This document shows positions 42,307-50,910 of a stretch of DNA of 64,000 nucleotides, piece by piece. The translations under genes were made by a program, and so were the position numbers. The stretch is from Parvibaculaceae bacterium PLY_AMNH_Bact1 (GTDB lineage Bacteria; Pseudomonadota; Alphaproteobacteria; Parvibaculales; Parvibaculaceae): assembly GCA_032881465.1 (NCBI GenBank), contig CP126168.1, positions 992,001-1,056,000 on the forward strand. The letters run 5' to 3'. Within the stretch, counting starts at the first letter, position 1. Each line of letters begins with the position of its first letter. The notes under the pieces are model-generated. The model had not been told where the DNA came from, ran no database searches, and was given only the letters and a program-made list of their open reading frames with translations.

Positions 42307-42397
42307 GTCACCCCCGGACTTGTTCCGGGGGTCCAGGAGCGACAGGTATAGGCTTTCGTTTGGAACTCCGGATTGCCGGAACAAGTCCGGCAATGAC
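42307..42397 (+). repeat. Dispersed 91-bp palindromic repeat, copy 2
   Basis: Same length and nearly the same sequence as copy 1 at 32167-32257, with CCCCCGGACTTGTTCCGGGG at the left and a matching GCCGGAACAAGTCCGGC arm near the right end. It lies between the lipoprotein gene and the convergent PAN-domain gene. The minus-strand 122-aa frame over it is a shadow. Confidence 0.88.
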
Positions 42398-42451
42398 TTC
42401 TTCATGTATCGATAGAGGAAGTGCGCCGCCTGGGATCGGGAAAAGTATATC

Positions 42452-42817
42452 TCAATACCCGCGGGTGCGGCCCGGTGTACTTGAGCCGACGGTGACACCG
42501 CTTATGCAGCAGGGTGTCGCCTGTGCGTGCGGCACATCAAGCTTCAGATGACATTGAGCTTCAGGGCCTTCACTGCCTGCCCGAACATAGGTCCAGGAAC
42601 GGCACTGTGTGTCAGCAAAACACGCGGACGCGCAATACTGTGCGCCTTCTCGGCCGGCGGAGAGCACTTTGTAATCAGCGCCCGGGCGGTTGGTGCCCTG
42701 TTCCATGAACACTGATGGGCTTGCGGCGAATACTGGCGCGGCAATCACAGCAATGAAAAAATAAGCAGCGGCTGCTACAGCGAAATGCCAGCGATTGGGC
42801 GACAGAGAATGGCTCAT
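42452..42817 (-). CDS. PAN/Apple-domain exported protein
   Basis: A 121-residue protein with signal peptide (FAVAAAAYFFIAVIAAPVFA). The mature part has NRPGADYKVL, CASACFADTQCRSWTYVR and CHLKLDVPHAQATPCCISGV, the PAN_4 pattern with six Cys. PAN domains bind proteins or sugars outside the membrane. Ends in RTRGY, near the conserved type. Monocistronic. Confidence 0.82.
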   Translation of the reverse strand: MSHSLSPNRWHFAVAAAAYFFIAVIAAPVFAASPSVFMEQGTNRPGADYKVLSAGREGAQYCASACFADTQCRSWTYVRAGSEGPEAQCHLKLDVPHAQATPCCISGVTVGSSTPGRTRGY

Positions 42818-42921
42818 CAGAAAACTCCTCGTGATGAGCTGTTCTAACCCGGGGCGAATGGAGAAACGCTGAAGGGGGTCGGCAGGATTTTAAACATTTC
42901 GCAGTTAGGGTTTATGGATCC

Positions 42922-44010
42922 TTAACGTCGAGCTTGGCGCGATGCTGCATAGTCGAGAAGCACCCTGGCCTGTGCGCCGCGCAATTGCCAAGACATGCAC
43001 CTGACCCCACCACCCATTTTGCAGACTTGGGATGAAGACACAGGCACCACCTCGCGGGTGGTGGCAGCGCGCACTTGGGCAAGCGCGGTAGCGTCCTCTG
43101 GAATACCGAATTGTGGCAGATAGATGCGCTCCGGGGTGACCAATGCGTTTGTATAGAGCCCGCAAGCCGATCCGAACCGCTCATCGTAAATCTCCGAGCC
43201 GTCATAAGGCGTGACAATCTCGCGGATGGTGACGCCGGGAAGGCCGAGTTCCAAGTCAGCCCGGAATTGGCGGGCGTAAGCCGGGTCTTCCGGGTAGGAA
43301 TTGATCACAAGCGTGTTGGTGTCGACAAAACTTACAACGCCATCGGCATGCTCCAGGCCACCTTGTTCATCTGCCTCGATGAACGCCACATGTTTGATGC
43401 CCGTAACGCGCTGCAGTGCGGCGCGGGCTTCGTCTTTTGTGAGATCATTGTCTGTGAGGAATTTAGTGCTGACGACTGCATTGCCCGCATAATCATCTAC
43501 GAAATTGCCGCCATCATTCAAAAGATGGGTGGCCCGGATCGTCATGTCGGCAGCATCGGTCAGTTCAGCAAGCGCGATCTGGACCGCATCGGCATCATCC
43601 TGTCCGCTATACCCGCCGCCTTGGCCTGCGGCTGTATAGCGGAAATAGACAGGGTCTTCCGCGTTCGAGGGCGCAAAGTCCCGCGCCCAGATATCTGCCA
43701 TAGGGGCCACCAGAACCTTTTCAGGACCCAGCACCGCCGCATAGCGGTCATAGGCACCTTCATCCGTCAGGATGAGGACCTGATCAGGCTCTGTGATCGC
43801 CTTGGCAAAAGCCATATGGAAATCGAAAATCTCACCGGCCACTTCTGCGTAATAAGGATCACCGGTGATCGGCGCCGCAAGGACGATAAGCTCAGCCCGC
43901 GCGGGAAGGGTCATGCAACCGCTCGCAAATAGGAGGGCTACCGCATGCAGCGCCCTCCTTAGGATCGTTCTACCCGCCGTGGCGTAATTGCCAGACGGTT
44001 TTCTTGCCAT
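42922..44010 (-). CDS. Agmatine deiminase-like (PAD_porph) exported enzyme
   Basis: A 362-residue protein with a lipoprotein-like signal (ALHAVALLFASGCMTLPARA). The guanidino-modifying fold shows the Asp/Glu and His positions (NDGGNFVDDY, GLEHADGVVSFVD) and the nucleophile Cys in GGGVRCMSWQL. Family members convert agmatine or peptidylarginine to N-carbamoyl products. The start is uncertain: ATG at 44010 overlaps the DUF934 stop by about 40 bp, and in-frame ATG 44031 is also possible. An AGGAGGGC/GCCCTCCT inverted repeat is within the signal sequence. Confidence 0.8.
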   Translation of the reverse strand: MARKPSGNYATAGRTILRRALHAVALLFASGCMTLPARAELIVLAAPITGDPYYAEVAGEIFDFHMAFAKAITEPDQVLILTDEGAYDRYAAVLGPEKVLVAPMADIWARDFAPSNAEDPVYFRYTAAGQGGGYSGQDDADAVQIALAELTDAADMTIRATHLLNDGGNFVDDYAGNAVVSTKFLTDNDLTKDEARAALQRVTGIKHVAFIEADEQGGLEHADGVVSFVDTNTLVINSYPEDPAYARQFRADLELGLPGVTIREIVTPYDGSEIYDERFGSACGLYTNALVTPERIYLPQFGIPEDATALAQVRAATTREVVPVSSSQVCKMGGGVRCMSWQLRGAQARVLLDYAASRQARR

Positions 44011-44461
44011 CACCGGTCGCCTGGTAGACATGGCTGAACTCTCCCAAAGCCTCTTTAAAGGCATCGATTTTGGTGCCGTCCGCGACGTCGAACGCATCGA
44101 AGCCACAGCGTACCATGAGAGACCATTGGTCGCGAAGCACCTCGCCCACAGCGCGCACCTCGCCCTCAAATCCATAGCGATCCCGAAGCAGGCTCGCATA
44201 GGAGAAACCACGCCCATCTTTAAAGGCGGGGAAGTTCACAGCCACCAGCTGGAACCGGTCGAGATCATCCGCAATCAATTCCGGCGCTTCGCCTGCTTCG
44301 AGTTTAACGCCGAGAGGGGCGTTGCGCCCGATAAGCACGTCCCGCTCCGCCTGCCAGCGGGCAGCCGATACGATGACGGGCGTATCTGCTGGTAGCTCGT
44401 CTTCATCGCCGACCAATACCCAATTATCGTCTGCAAATTCGCCGTTCTTAATGAGTGGCAT
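43970..44461 (-). CDS. DUF934 protein of the sulfite reductase module
   Basis: A 163-residue protein beginning MPLIKNGEFADDNWVLVGDE, with VNFPAFKDGRGFSYASLLRD and a short C-terminal tail. DUF934 genes accompany cysI and DUF2849 in many Alphaproteobacteria. The 44461 start overlaps the cysI stop by 14 bp, so it is in the same operon. The reaction is unknown, probably related to siroheme/sulfite reductase function. Confidence 0.86.
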   Translation of the reverse strand: MPLIKNGEFADDNWVLVGDEDELPADTPVIVSAARWQAERDVLIGRNAPLGVKLEAGEAPELIADDLDRFQLVAVNFPAFKDGRGFSYASLLRDRYGFEGEVRAVGEVLRDQWSLMVRCGFDAFDVADGTKIDAFKEALGEFSHVYQATGDGKKTVWQLRHGG

Positions 44462-46106
44462 AGAGAGTCTCCTTGAACGGATCTTTGCCGACACGGCGAT
44501 AGGTTTCGATGAACCGCTCGCCCTCTTGTCGGATGTTGATATAGGTCTCGACGATGGTCTCAATCGCGTCAGCGATTTCATCTTCAGTGAAGGCGGGCCC
44601 CAGAATATCGCCGACGGAAGCGTTTTCATCCGCTGAGCCCCCGAGAGAAATCTGGTAGAACTCCGTGCCCTTCTTGTCGACACCCAGAATGCCGATATGA
44701 CCTACATGATGGTGACCACAGGCATTGATACAGCCTGAGATTTTCACCTTCAGCTCGCCAATATTGTGCTGGCGATCAAGATCATTAAAGCGTTCGGCGA
44801 TTTCCTGGCTGATCGGAATGGAGCGCGCATTGGCGAGCGCACAATAGTCCAGGCCGGGGCAAACGATATGATCGGTGATGAGCGCAAGGTTCGGCGTGCC
44901 AAGTGCCGCCTTCTCAAGACCTTGCCACAGAGCAAAGAGATCGTCCTTCTTCACATGCGCCAGAACAATATTCTGTTCGTGCGTCACCCGCAGTTCATCA
45001 AAGCTGTATTGGGTTGCGAGATCTGCCATCACATGCATTTGGTCGTCGCTTGCATCACCGGCGACACCACCTACAGGTTTGAGTGAAATATTCGCGATGG
45101 CATAGCCGTCCACCTTGTGCTCAGCCACATTGGTTTTCACCCAGTCGGCGAACTTCTTATTGTCCGCCATGGCTTCATTGAGGGCAGATGAATCATCGGG
45201 AAGCGTTTCGTAAGCAGGCGGCGCGAAATAGGCACGAATACGCGCAATTTCTTCTTCCGGCAGATTGACCACGCCCTTTTCTTTGACGTGGACGAACTCT
45301 TCTTCCACCTGCCGCTTCATCTCTTCAGCACCGAGCGCATGAACGAGAATTTTGATGCGCGCTTTGTAGAGATTGTCCCGGCGTCCATTCATGTTGTAGA
45401 CGCGCATAATGGATTCCAGATACGCGATGAGATCTACGGCAGGAACGGCCTCACCGATCAGATGGCCGATCATCGGCGTGCGGCCCTGACCGCCACCGAC
45501 ATAAATGTCGAAGGCTGGTGCTCCGTCTTTGCCCTTCACAACTTCAATGCCAATGTCATGGAAGCGGATCGCGGCCCGGTCTTCATTCATCCCGCAGACG
45601 GCAAACTTGAATTTGCGCGGCAGGAAAGTGAATTCCGGATGGAAGGTGGACCACTGCCGAATGATCTCACTCCAGATGCGCGGATCGTCCACTTCACCTG
45701 CAGCAGCACCAGCATACTGGTCAGACGTTACGTTCCGAATACAGTTGCCCGATGTCTGAATCGCATGCATTTCAACCGATGCCAGATCATCCAGGATCGC
45801 TGGAATGTCTGAGAGGGCAGGCCAGTTGTATTGGATGTTTTGCCGCGTGGTGAAGTGACCATAACCCTTGTCATACTTCGTCGCGATGTCAGCCAGCATA
45901 TGCATTTGCGTGCCCGACAGTGTGCCGTAGGGCACGGCCACGCGCAGCATGTAGGCATGGAGCTGCAGATAGACACCGTTCATCAGCCGGAGCGGTTTGA
46001 ACTGATCTTCGGTAATGTCGCCAGCCAGGCGGCGCTCAACCTGTCCGCGGAACTGGGTTACCCGTTCTTTGACAAGCGTGTGGTCAAATTCATCGTAGCG
46101 ATACAT
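44448..46106 (-). CDS. cysI: Sulfite reductase hemoprotein (nitrite/sulfite reductase)
   Basis: A 552-residue siroheme/4Fe-4S enzyme. The cluster ligands are visible as CPGLDYCALANARSI and then GCINACGHHHVGH (C-x5-C, C-x3-C). The N-terminal DKGYGHFTTRQNIQYNW and C-terminal IGILGVDKKG are typical. It reduces sulfite to sulfide for cysteine synthesis, with ferredoxin or a flavoprotein as donor. Operon: DUF2849 - cysI - DUF934. No cysH was seen in the window. Confidence 0.92.
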   Translation of the reverse strand: MYRYDEFDHTLVKERVTQFRGQVERRLAGDITEDQFKPLRLMNGVYLQLHAYMLRVAVPYGTLSGTQMHMLADIATKYDKGYGHFTTRQNIQYNWPALSDIPAILDDLASVEMHAIQTSGNCIRNVTSDQYAGAAAGEVDDPRIWSEIIRQWSTFHPEFTFLPRKFKFAVCGMNEDRAAIRFHDIGIEVVKGKDGAPAFDIYVGGGQGRTPMIGHLIGEAVPAVDLIAYLESIMRVYNMNGRRDNLYKARIKILVHALGAEEMKRQVEEEFVHVKEKGVVNLPEEEIARIRAYFAPPAYETLPDDSSALNEAMADNKKFADWVKTNVAEHKVDGYAIANISLKPVGGVAGDASDDQMHVMADLATQYSFDELRVTHEQNIVLAHVKKDDLFALWQGLEKAALGTPNLALITDHIVCPGLDYCALANARSIPISQEIAERFNDLDRQHNIGELKVKISGCINACGHHHVGHIGILGVDKKGTEFYQISLGGSADENASVGDILGPAFTEDEIADAIETIVETYINIRQEGERFIETYRRVGKDPFKETLYATH

Positions 46107-46126
46107 CTAAGGTGCTTTCAATAAGG

Positions 46127-46450
46127 TCAGGCGGAAGCAGCTTGCTTGCCGAGGTCAAGGCGGATGGTCGGACCGGCCATGCGGATTTTTTCACGCACGC
46201 TCGCGGGAACAATCGCACCGTCGTCGACAGCCACTTCAAACAGGTAGGGCTCAACAACCTGCTGCGCCGCCACGGATGGTTCCGCTTTTGCGAGCAGCGC
46301 CGAACAAGCTTCTTTGCCGTCGGCGACATCGGCGTCTTTCAGCCAATCAGACCAACTGCCGTCGGCTGTAAAATAGACCACCTCGCCATCAAGCAGGCGG
46401 TTGGCCGTGACTGCCTGGGTGGTCGCGCGTTTATTGGTGTGCTGGGCCAA
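46127..46450 (-). CDS. DUF2849 protein of the sulfite reductase module
   Basis: A 107-residue protein (AVTANRLLDGEVVYFTADGS), the DUF2849 family, found upstream of cysI in many Alphaproteobacteria. The start codon is TTG with a strong AAGGAG eight bases upstream. It is 20 bp before cysI, so the promoter for the operon is upstream of it. Function unknown. Confidence 0.85.
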   Translation of the reverse strand: MAQHTNKRATTQAVTANRLLDGEVVYFTADGSWSDWLKDADVADGKEACSALLAKAEPSVAAQQVVEPYLFEVAVDDGAIVPASVREKIRMAGPTIRLDLGKQAASA

Positions 46451-46738
46451 AGCCTAGTCTCCTTACCAAGTCTCTCTACCCAGTCTCCTGGGGTCGCAAG
46501 TGTGATTTAACCCCCAATGGTCGCAGCCACTGGTAATGGTCAATTATTGGCCGCAAACATGGTTGTTTTTGCAATCAGGGTCAAGTGGGGTGTGAAATAG
46601 ATTGAATTACAATCTCGTGATGTAAAAAATGGTCTCGGAGTTGGGAAATTGCACCTAAGAACAGCGGTTTACCGCCTGTGTTTATTTTCAACACCACACC
46701 TTGGTAACTTGAGATGGGTATTTCGAAAAGAGTGCAGC
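46451..46738. promoter_or_regulatory. Divergent promoter region between cysI operon and HEPN-like gene
   Basis: A 288-bp region with no convincing gene; GC drops from the cysI side to the HEPN-like side. It must hold the promoters of both. No riboswitch fold was recognised. Confidence 0.4.
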
Positions 46739-47686
46739 ATGGACAAATTATTGTTGGTAACTACCATTCGCCATCTTGAATTAGATAGTGTCGTTGAAGA
46801 GCCCTTTGCGCTTATGCCTGGAATTGAGATCTGCAATTCAGAGGCACTTAAGAGCAAGATCGCTGGGTCTGAGGTAGCTCAATACTTGGGTTTGATCGAA
46901 CTAGATCACCTAATGAAGTCGCAGAACGTAGTGTGTTGCGAATTTAGACAAGATGTTTTTCGTGATTTGGACATTGAGCAATCGCTCTTGCTAATCCTGC
47001 TTTGGATAAAGTCGTTGTTTCGCAGTGCTTGGATTCTGTTCGATCACAATTTTGAATGTGATGCAGCGTACCTTTTTCAGATTGAGGATGACGAAGTTGT
47101 AAAGACCACTAGCAATTTTTTGGCGCAACATATCAGTCGTCCCGATTGCACAAAAACAACTAAAGCGGTCAATGTCGATGAACTTCATCAGTGGGAAAGA
47201 ATGGAGGAAAATGTAGGTACGTACTTGTTTGAACAGGATTCGGATGGATTCAATTTCCTGTTGGAAAAGGGGTATTGCAGAACAGGTCGGGCGCTTCAGT
47301 TCATCGATATAGCTCGTGCGTCGCCGAATGTAGGATTCAAGATCGCTCACTACATCAGTGCATTGGAGGCGTTGTTCTCGACTAGTTCTGCAGAACTGGC
47401 TCACAAACTTTCAGAACGAGTTGCGTTCTTTTTAAGCATGCATGGTTTTGACAGACTAGAGGTTTTCAAGGATATCAAAGCGGCTTATGAGGTGCGGTCG
47501 AAATTGGTTCACGGCTCGCATCTTTCTAAATCGAAAATTGAGAAGACTCTAGAAATTTCATCAAAGTGCGATTCCTATTTGAGGACTATGATGCAGTTGA
47601 TGTTCGGTGAAGAAAACTTGAAGTCAAAAATTGACGTGTCCAGTGAGCAGCTAGACGAGTACTTTGACAACATGATCCTTGGTTGA
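46739..47686 (+). CDS. HEPN-like domain protein, low-GC gene
   Basis: A 315-residue protein, with no signal peptide or membrane segment. The C-terminal ~110 residues (KIAHYISALEALFSTSSAEL, then YEVRSKLVHGS) look like a HEPN RNase domain: the R-x4-H motif is R-S-K-L-V-H. HEPN proteins are commonly ribonucleases or toxins in defence and toxin-antitoxin systems, including ApeA-type anti-phage proteins. The N-terminal ~200 residues are unrecognised. The DNA is clearly low in G+C (about 40% in two hand-counted lines, against 55% in a neighbour), suggesting transfer. The start at 46739 was chosen over a TTG further upstream. No partner gene is obvious. Confidence 0.68.
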   Translation: MDKLLLVTTIRHLELDSVVEEPFALMPGIEICNSEALKSKIAGSEVAQYLGLIELDHLMKSQNVVCCEFRQDVFRDLDIEQSLLLILLWIKSLFRSAWILFDHNFECDAAYLFQIEDDEVVKTTSNFLAQHISRPDCTKTTKAVNVDELHQWERMEENVGTYLFEQDSDGFNFLLEKGYCRTGRALQFIDIARASPNVGFKIAHYISALEALFSTSSAELAHKLSERVAFFLSMHGFDRLEVFKDIKAAYEVRSKLVHGSHLSKSKIEKTLEISSKCDSYLRTMMQLMFGEENLKSKIDVSSEQLDEYFDNMILG

Positions 47687-47697
47687 CGTAACTAGTG

Positions 47698-48483
47698 CTA
47701 AGTTCTACGCAAGGCACTTTCGTGCCACCGGCGTAGCGCCAGGTGCTCAAGGAGGGTGAGCGCAAAGAAGATCGCGATGCCTAAAGCTGAGAGCAGGAGT
47801 AGAGCAGCGAACATGGTGGGAACCTGAAGCCGGTTGCCAGCTTCGATGATCCGCCACGCCAGCCCGGTGCCAGAACCCGATCCGGCCACAAATTCAGCGA
47901 CCACAGCGCCAATGAGCGCAAGGCCGCCAGAGATCTTCATGCCTCCCAGAATGTAGGGGAGTGCGGCTGGGAGTTGGAGCGACCAAAGGCGCTGCCAGCG
48001 TGTTGCCCCATAAAGCGTAAAGAGGTCCATCAGATTGTGGTCGACGGAGCGCAAGCCCAGTGTCGTGTTCGACAGGATCGGGAAGAAGGCCACAATCCAG
48101 GCAAGGATGAGAAGCGCCAGATTGACATTATCAAAGCCGACCCAGATGAGGACGAGGGGCGCGATCGCCACAACGGGCGTCACCTGCAGGATGATGGCAT
48201 AAGGAAAGAGCGCCATCTCAACAAGTCTGCTTTGGGAAAAGAGAATGGCGAGCATGACCCCGCCAACCACGGCCAGCGCAAAGGCCAGCAATGTTATGCG
48301 CAACGTCACCCAGAGCGCGGACATCAGGCTCCCGAAATTATCTAGCAAGGCTGCACCAATGACACTGGGTGCAGGCAATACAAACTTGGGCACATCTCCG
48401 AGTGTGACCGCTGCCTCCCAAAAGAGAAGGGCGCCAATACCAACGAGAATGGGAACAAAGATACGAAAAAGTGGAGCGCTCAT
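47698..48483 (-). CDS. ABC transporter permease, SsuC/TauC/NMT1 type
   Basis: A 261-residue inner membrane protein with about six segments and the permease EAA loop (TLYGATRWQRLWSLQLPAAL). It is the last gene of a three-gene operon (binding protein - ATPase - permease) with 4-bp ATGA overlaps. Confidence 0.87.
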   Translation of the reverse strand: MSAPLFRIFVPILVGIGALLFWEAAVTLGDVPKFVLPAPSVIGAALLDNFGSLMSALWVTLRITLLAFALAVVGGVMLAILFSQSRLVEMALFPYAIILQVTPVVAIAPLVLIWVGFDNVNLALLILAWIVAFFPILSNTTLGLRSVDHNLMDLFTLYGATRWQRLWSLQLPAALPYILGGMKISGGLALIGAVVAEFVAGSGSGTGLAWRIIEAGNRLQVPTMFAALLLLSALGIAIFFALTLLEHLALRRWHESALRRT

Positions 48484-49268
48484 ACGTCACCATCCCGGAG
48501 TGCCGCCGATACCGCCTTACAATGATCGAAATAGGAAGACGATTGCCGAAAGCTAAGACCACGTGGGTAGGGGGCATCGATTTTTATATCATCTGCGATC
48601 TGGCCAGGGCCCCCAGAACCATTAGAGGCGGTGCTCATCACGAGGATGCGCTCTGACAGATAGACGCTTTCATAAACCGAGTGAGTGACAAAGATCACCG
48701 TCCAGCCAAGCTCCCGCCAGAGGGTGAGCAGATCATCGTCGAGCTTCTCGCGCGTGAACTCATCAAGCGCCGCAAAAGGTTCATCCATGAGAAGGACCGG
48801 CGGTTCAGTCACGAGCGCGCGGGCAATGGAAACCCGCATGCGCATGCCACCGGAAAGTTCTCGCGGCAGCCGGTCCGGCACGTCGCCCAATCCAACGCGG
48901 GTGAGGGCGTCTTCTACTTTGCTCGCCGCCTCGTCCCGGGAAACCCCTTTCAGCTTTAGGGGCAGATAGACATTGTCAAAGGCGCTCGCCCATGGAAGCA
49001 GTGTCGCATCCTGAAAAACAAATCCCAGATCATGCGGACGGTCGCCGCCATCCCAGTTGAGTGTACCTTGGCTCGGTTGAAGCAGGCCGGCGATGAGACG
49101 GAGCAGCGTACTCTTACCACAACCCGATGGCCCGACTAATGAAACGAATGATCCGCGTTCGATGGAGAGATTGACGTCTGCAACCGCAGGCGCATCCCCA
49201 TTGTAGGATTTGCCGACACCTGAGAGCGTCAGAAGAGAACCGTTGGGAACGGGAGGCGACATGCTCAT
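48480..49268 (-). CDS. ABC transporter ATP-binding protein
   Basis: A 262-residue ATPase with Walker A GPSGCGKST, signature LSGGMRMRVSIARAL and Walker B VLLMDEPFAALDEFTR, Q-loop FVFQDATLLPW. It powers uptake through the 47698 permease. ATGA overlaps with both partners. Confidence 0.9.
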   Translation of the reverse strand: MSMSPPVPNGSLLTLSGVGKSYNGDAPAVADVNLSIERGSFVSLVGPSGCGKSTLLRLIAGLLQPSQGTLNWDGGDRPHDLGFVFQDATLLPWASAFDNVYLPLKLKGVSRDEAASKVEDALTRVGLGDVPDRLPRELSGGMRMRVSIARALVTEPPVLLMDEPFAALDEFTREKLDDDLLTLWRELGWTVIFVTHSVYESVYLSERILVMSTASNGSGGPGQIADDIKIDAPYPRGLSFRQSSSYFDHCKAVSAALRDGDV

Positions 49269-50326
49269 TCAGCTGTCAGTTGCTCTTTGAGATCAAGACC
49301 CACGCCCTTGTTCACGAATTGAAGTGTGTAGGCCTGCCGCCAATCAAGCGCCGGGTCATAGACCCCGTTCTCCGACATGACTGTAAAGAAGTTAAGCCAC
49401 CGGTCTTCCGACATGGCGCCGATGCCAAGCGTGAGCGCATCTCCTGAATCGGCAATGCCATATTCTTTGAGCTTCTCAATGGCCTGTAGGACTACGTCTT
49501 CGCTCATGTCTGGGTTGTCGGCGAGAATGAGCGCCGTTGCAGGTGAGGCGTCTCCATAAAGGAAGGAGACCCACCCCTTGATGGTGGCATCCACAAACGC
49601 CTGAACCAGTTCCGGCTCCTGATCGATCATGGAGGTGTTCGCGAGAATGAACGTGGCATATCCCGGATAGCCATGATCAGACAGAAGGAAGACTTGAGGG
49701 CTGAACCCGGCCTCTTTTTCAATCGAGTAGGGTTCTGACGAGAGGTACCCCTGCTGGATCGCACGTTCATCCACCAGGAAGGGTGCCAGATTGAACGTGT
49801 ATTTGCGGATCTGATCATCAGTGAAGCCGAAGCGGGACCGCAGCCACACCCAGAAGGCGCTGATCGTGGCGTCGGACACCATGATGGGCATGCCGCGCAT
49901 GTCTTCCAGTGTTTTCACATCATCACGGGGGTGGGTGATGAGCACCTGCGGGTCTTTCTGGAAGGAGGCCATCACCGCCTTTGCGCCCGCGTCGGCGGCA
50001 ACAATGTTCAAGGGAATAAAACTGTTCGACCCCATGCCGAAGTCGACACTGCCCGATGCAAGCAGCTGCGGCACATTGATGCCAGGCCCACCGGGGCGAA
50101 TGGTGACGTCGAGACCCTCTTCTGCGTAATAGCCATTGGCGAGCGCCTGATAGAAGCCGCCATGCTCCGCTTGTGCCTTCCAGTCGGTGACAAAACTGAT
50201 GGGGCGGAGACCAGGTGCGTTTGCAACATCACCTGATGGTGCGCTGCCCGGCACATAGAGAGAAAAAACCAACAGCGCTAAAACGACAATGACGGCACCG
50301 GCGCCGATCAGGATATTGCGATCCAT
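49265..50326 (-). CDS. ABC transporter substrate-binding protein, NMT1/THI5-like
   Basis: A 353-residue protein with an N-terminal membrane anchor (VIVVLALLVFSLYVPGSAPS) and the NMT1/THI5 pattern VTDWKAQAEHGGFYQALANG. NMT1/THI5-type proteins bind pyrimidine thiamine precursors (such as HMP or related compounds) or other small ligands. No thiamine biosynthesis genes or TPP riboswitch were seen, so the ligand is uncertain. First gene of the operon. Confidence 0.84.
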   Translation of the reverse strand: MDRNILIGAGAVIVVLALLVFSLYVPGSAPSGDVANAPGLRPISFVTDWKAQAEHGGFYQALANGYYAEEGLDVTIRPGGPGINVPQLLASGSVDFGMGSNSFIPLNIVAADAGAKAVMASFQKDPQVLITHPRDDVKTLEDMRGMPIMVSDATISAFWVWLRSRFGFTDDQIRKYTFNLAPFLVDERAIQQGYLSSEPYSIEKEAGFSPQVFLLSDHGYPGYATFILANTSMIDQEPELVQAFVDATIKGWVSFLYGDASPATALILADNPDMSEDVVLQAIEKLKEYGIADSGDALTLGIGAMSEDRWLNFFTVMSENGVYDPALDWRQAYTLQFVNKGVGLDLKEQLTAE

Positions 50327-50385
50327 GGAACCCCCACTTGAACAAGTGGCGGGAGTTTAACAGGCGTTGGGGGCTTTCACACCCC

Positions 50386-50910
50386 CTACATCACCTCGCA
50401 GGTGGCCTCGAGGCGGTTGACGTTCAGCTCCTCAAACCGCTCTTCAGATTGAATGAGCGTGCGGAAGAGCACCACCCCCCGAAGGGACGGCGCAACGACG
50501 ATGGGTGCGCCGCCAAGTCCCTCAACTTGATCCTCGTTTTTCACCAGGATCACTTCCACCGTCTCTTTAGACAATTGCTGGTCATTCACCACAAAGAAAT
50601 TGTCTGTATTGTCAGCAAACATGGAGAGCGAAAAGTAGGTGTCCTTGGGAACCGGCGCGGAAATGTGCAGCGGCATCTCCGACACATCGAAAGCGCAGAT
50701 CGTGTAGATGAGGTCGGGGCTTGGCCGAACCACAGTGCGGCTTTCAGCACTGGCACGCGGAGCATGGGCGACAACACCCAGGCCAACCTGTTCTTCAATG
50801 CCAGAGATTAGACGGTCCATCACGAAGCTCGGGAAAGCGAGGATCGTTACGATGTGGATGATGCCGCCAAGGATGAGCGTGGCAGCGAGAAGATAGGGCC
50901 AGGACTTCAT
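50386..50910 (-). CDS. DUF1254 protein
   Basis: A 174-residue protein with one N-terminal membrane segment (LLAATLILGGIIHIVTILAF). The domain has RTVVRPSPDLIYTICAFDVS and FFVVNDQQLS, typical of DUF1254. It is coupled by ATGA overlap to the DUF1214 gene. The pair occurs in many Alphaproteobacteria with unknown function. Confidence 0.82.
   Translation of the reverse strand: MKSWPYLLAATLILGGIIHIVTILAFPSFVMDRLISGIEEQVGLGVVAHAPRASAESRTVVRPSPDLIYTICAFDVSEMPLHISAPVPKDTYFSLSMFADNTDNFFVVNDQQLSKETVEVILVKNEDQVEGLGGAPIVVAPSLRGVVLFRTLIQSEERFEELNVNRLEATCEVM

Noticed and set aside
42130-42498. 122-residue minus frame over repeat copy 2
   Set aside because: Same repeat-derived peptide; overlaps the lipoprotein gene on the other strand.
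43075-43932. 285-residue plus frame
   Set aside because: Antisense of the deiminase-like gene; no recognisable motif.
43931-43960. AGGAGGGC/GCCCTCCT inverted repeat as a terminator
   Set aside because: It has no T-run and lies in the signal sequence of the deiminase-like gene; could be chance or a weak hairpin.
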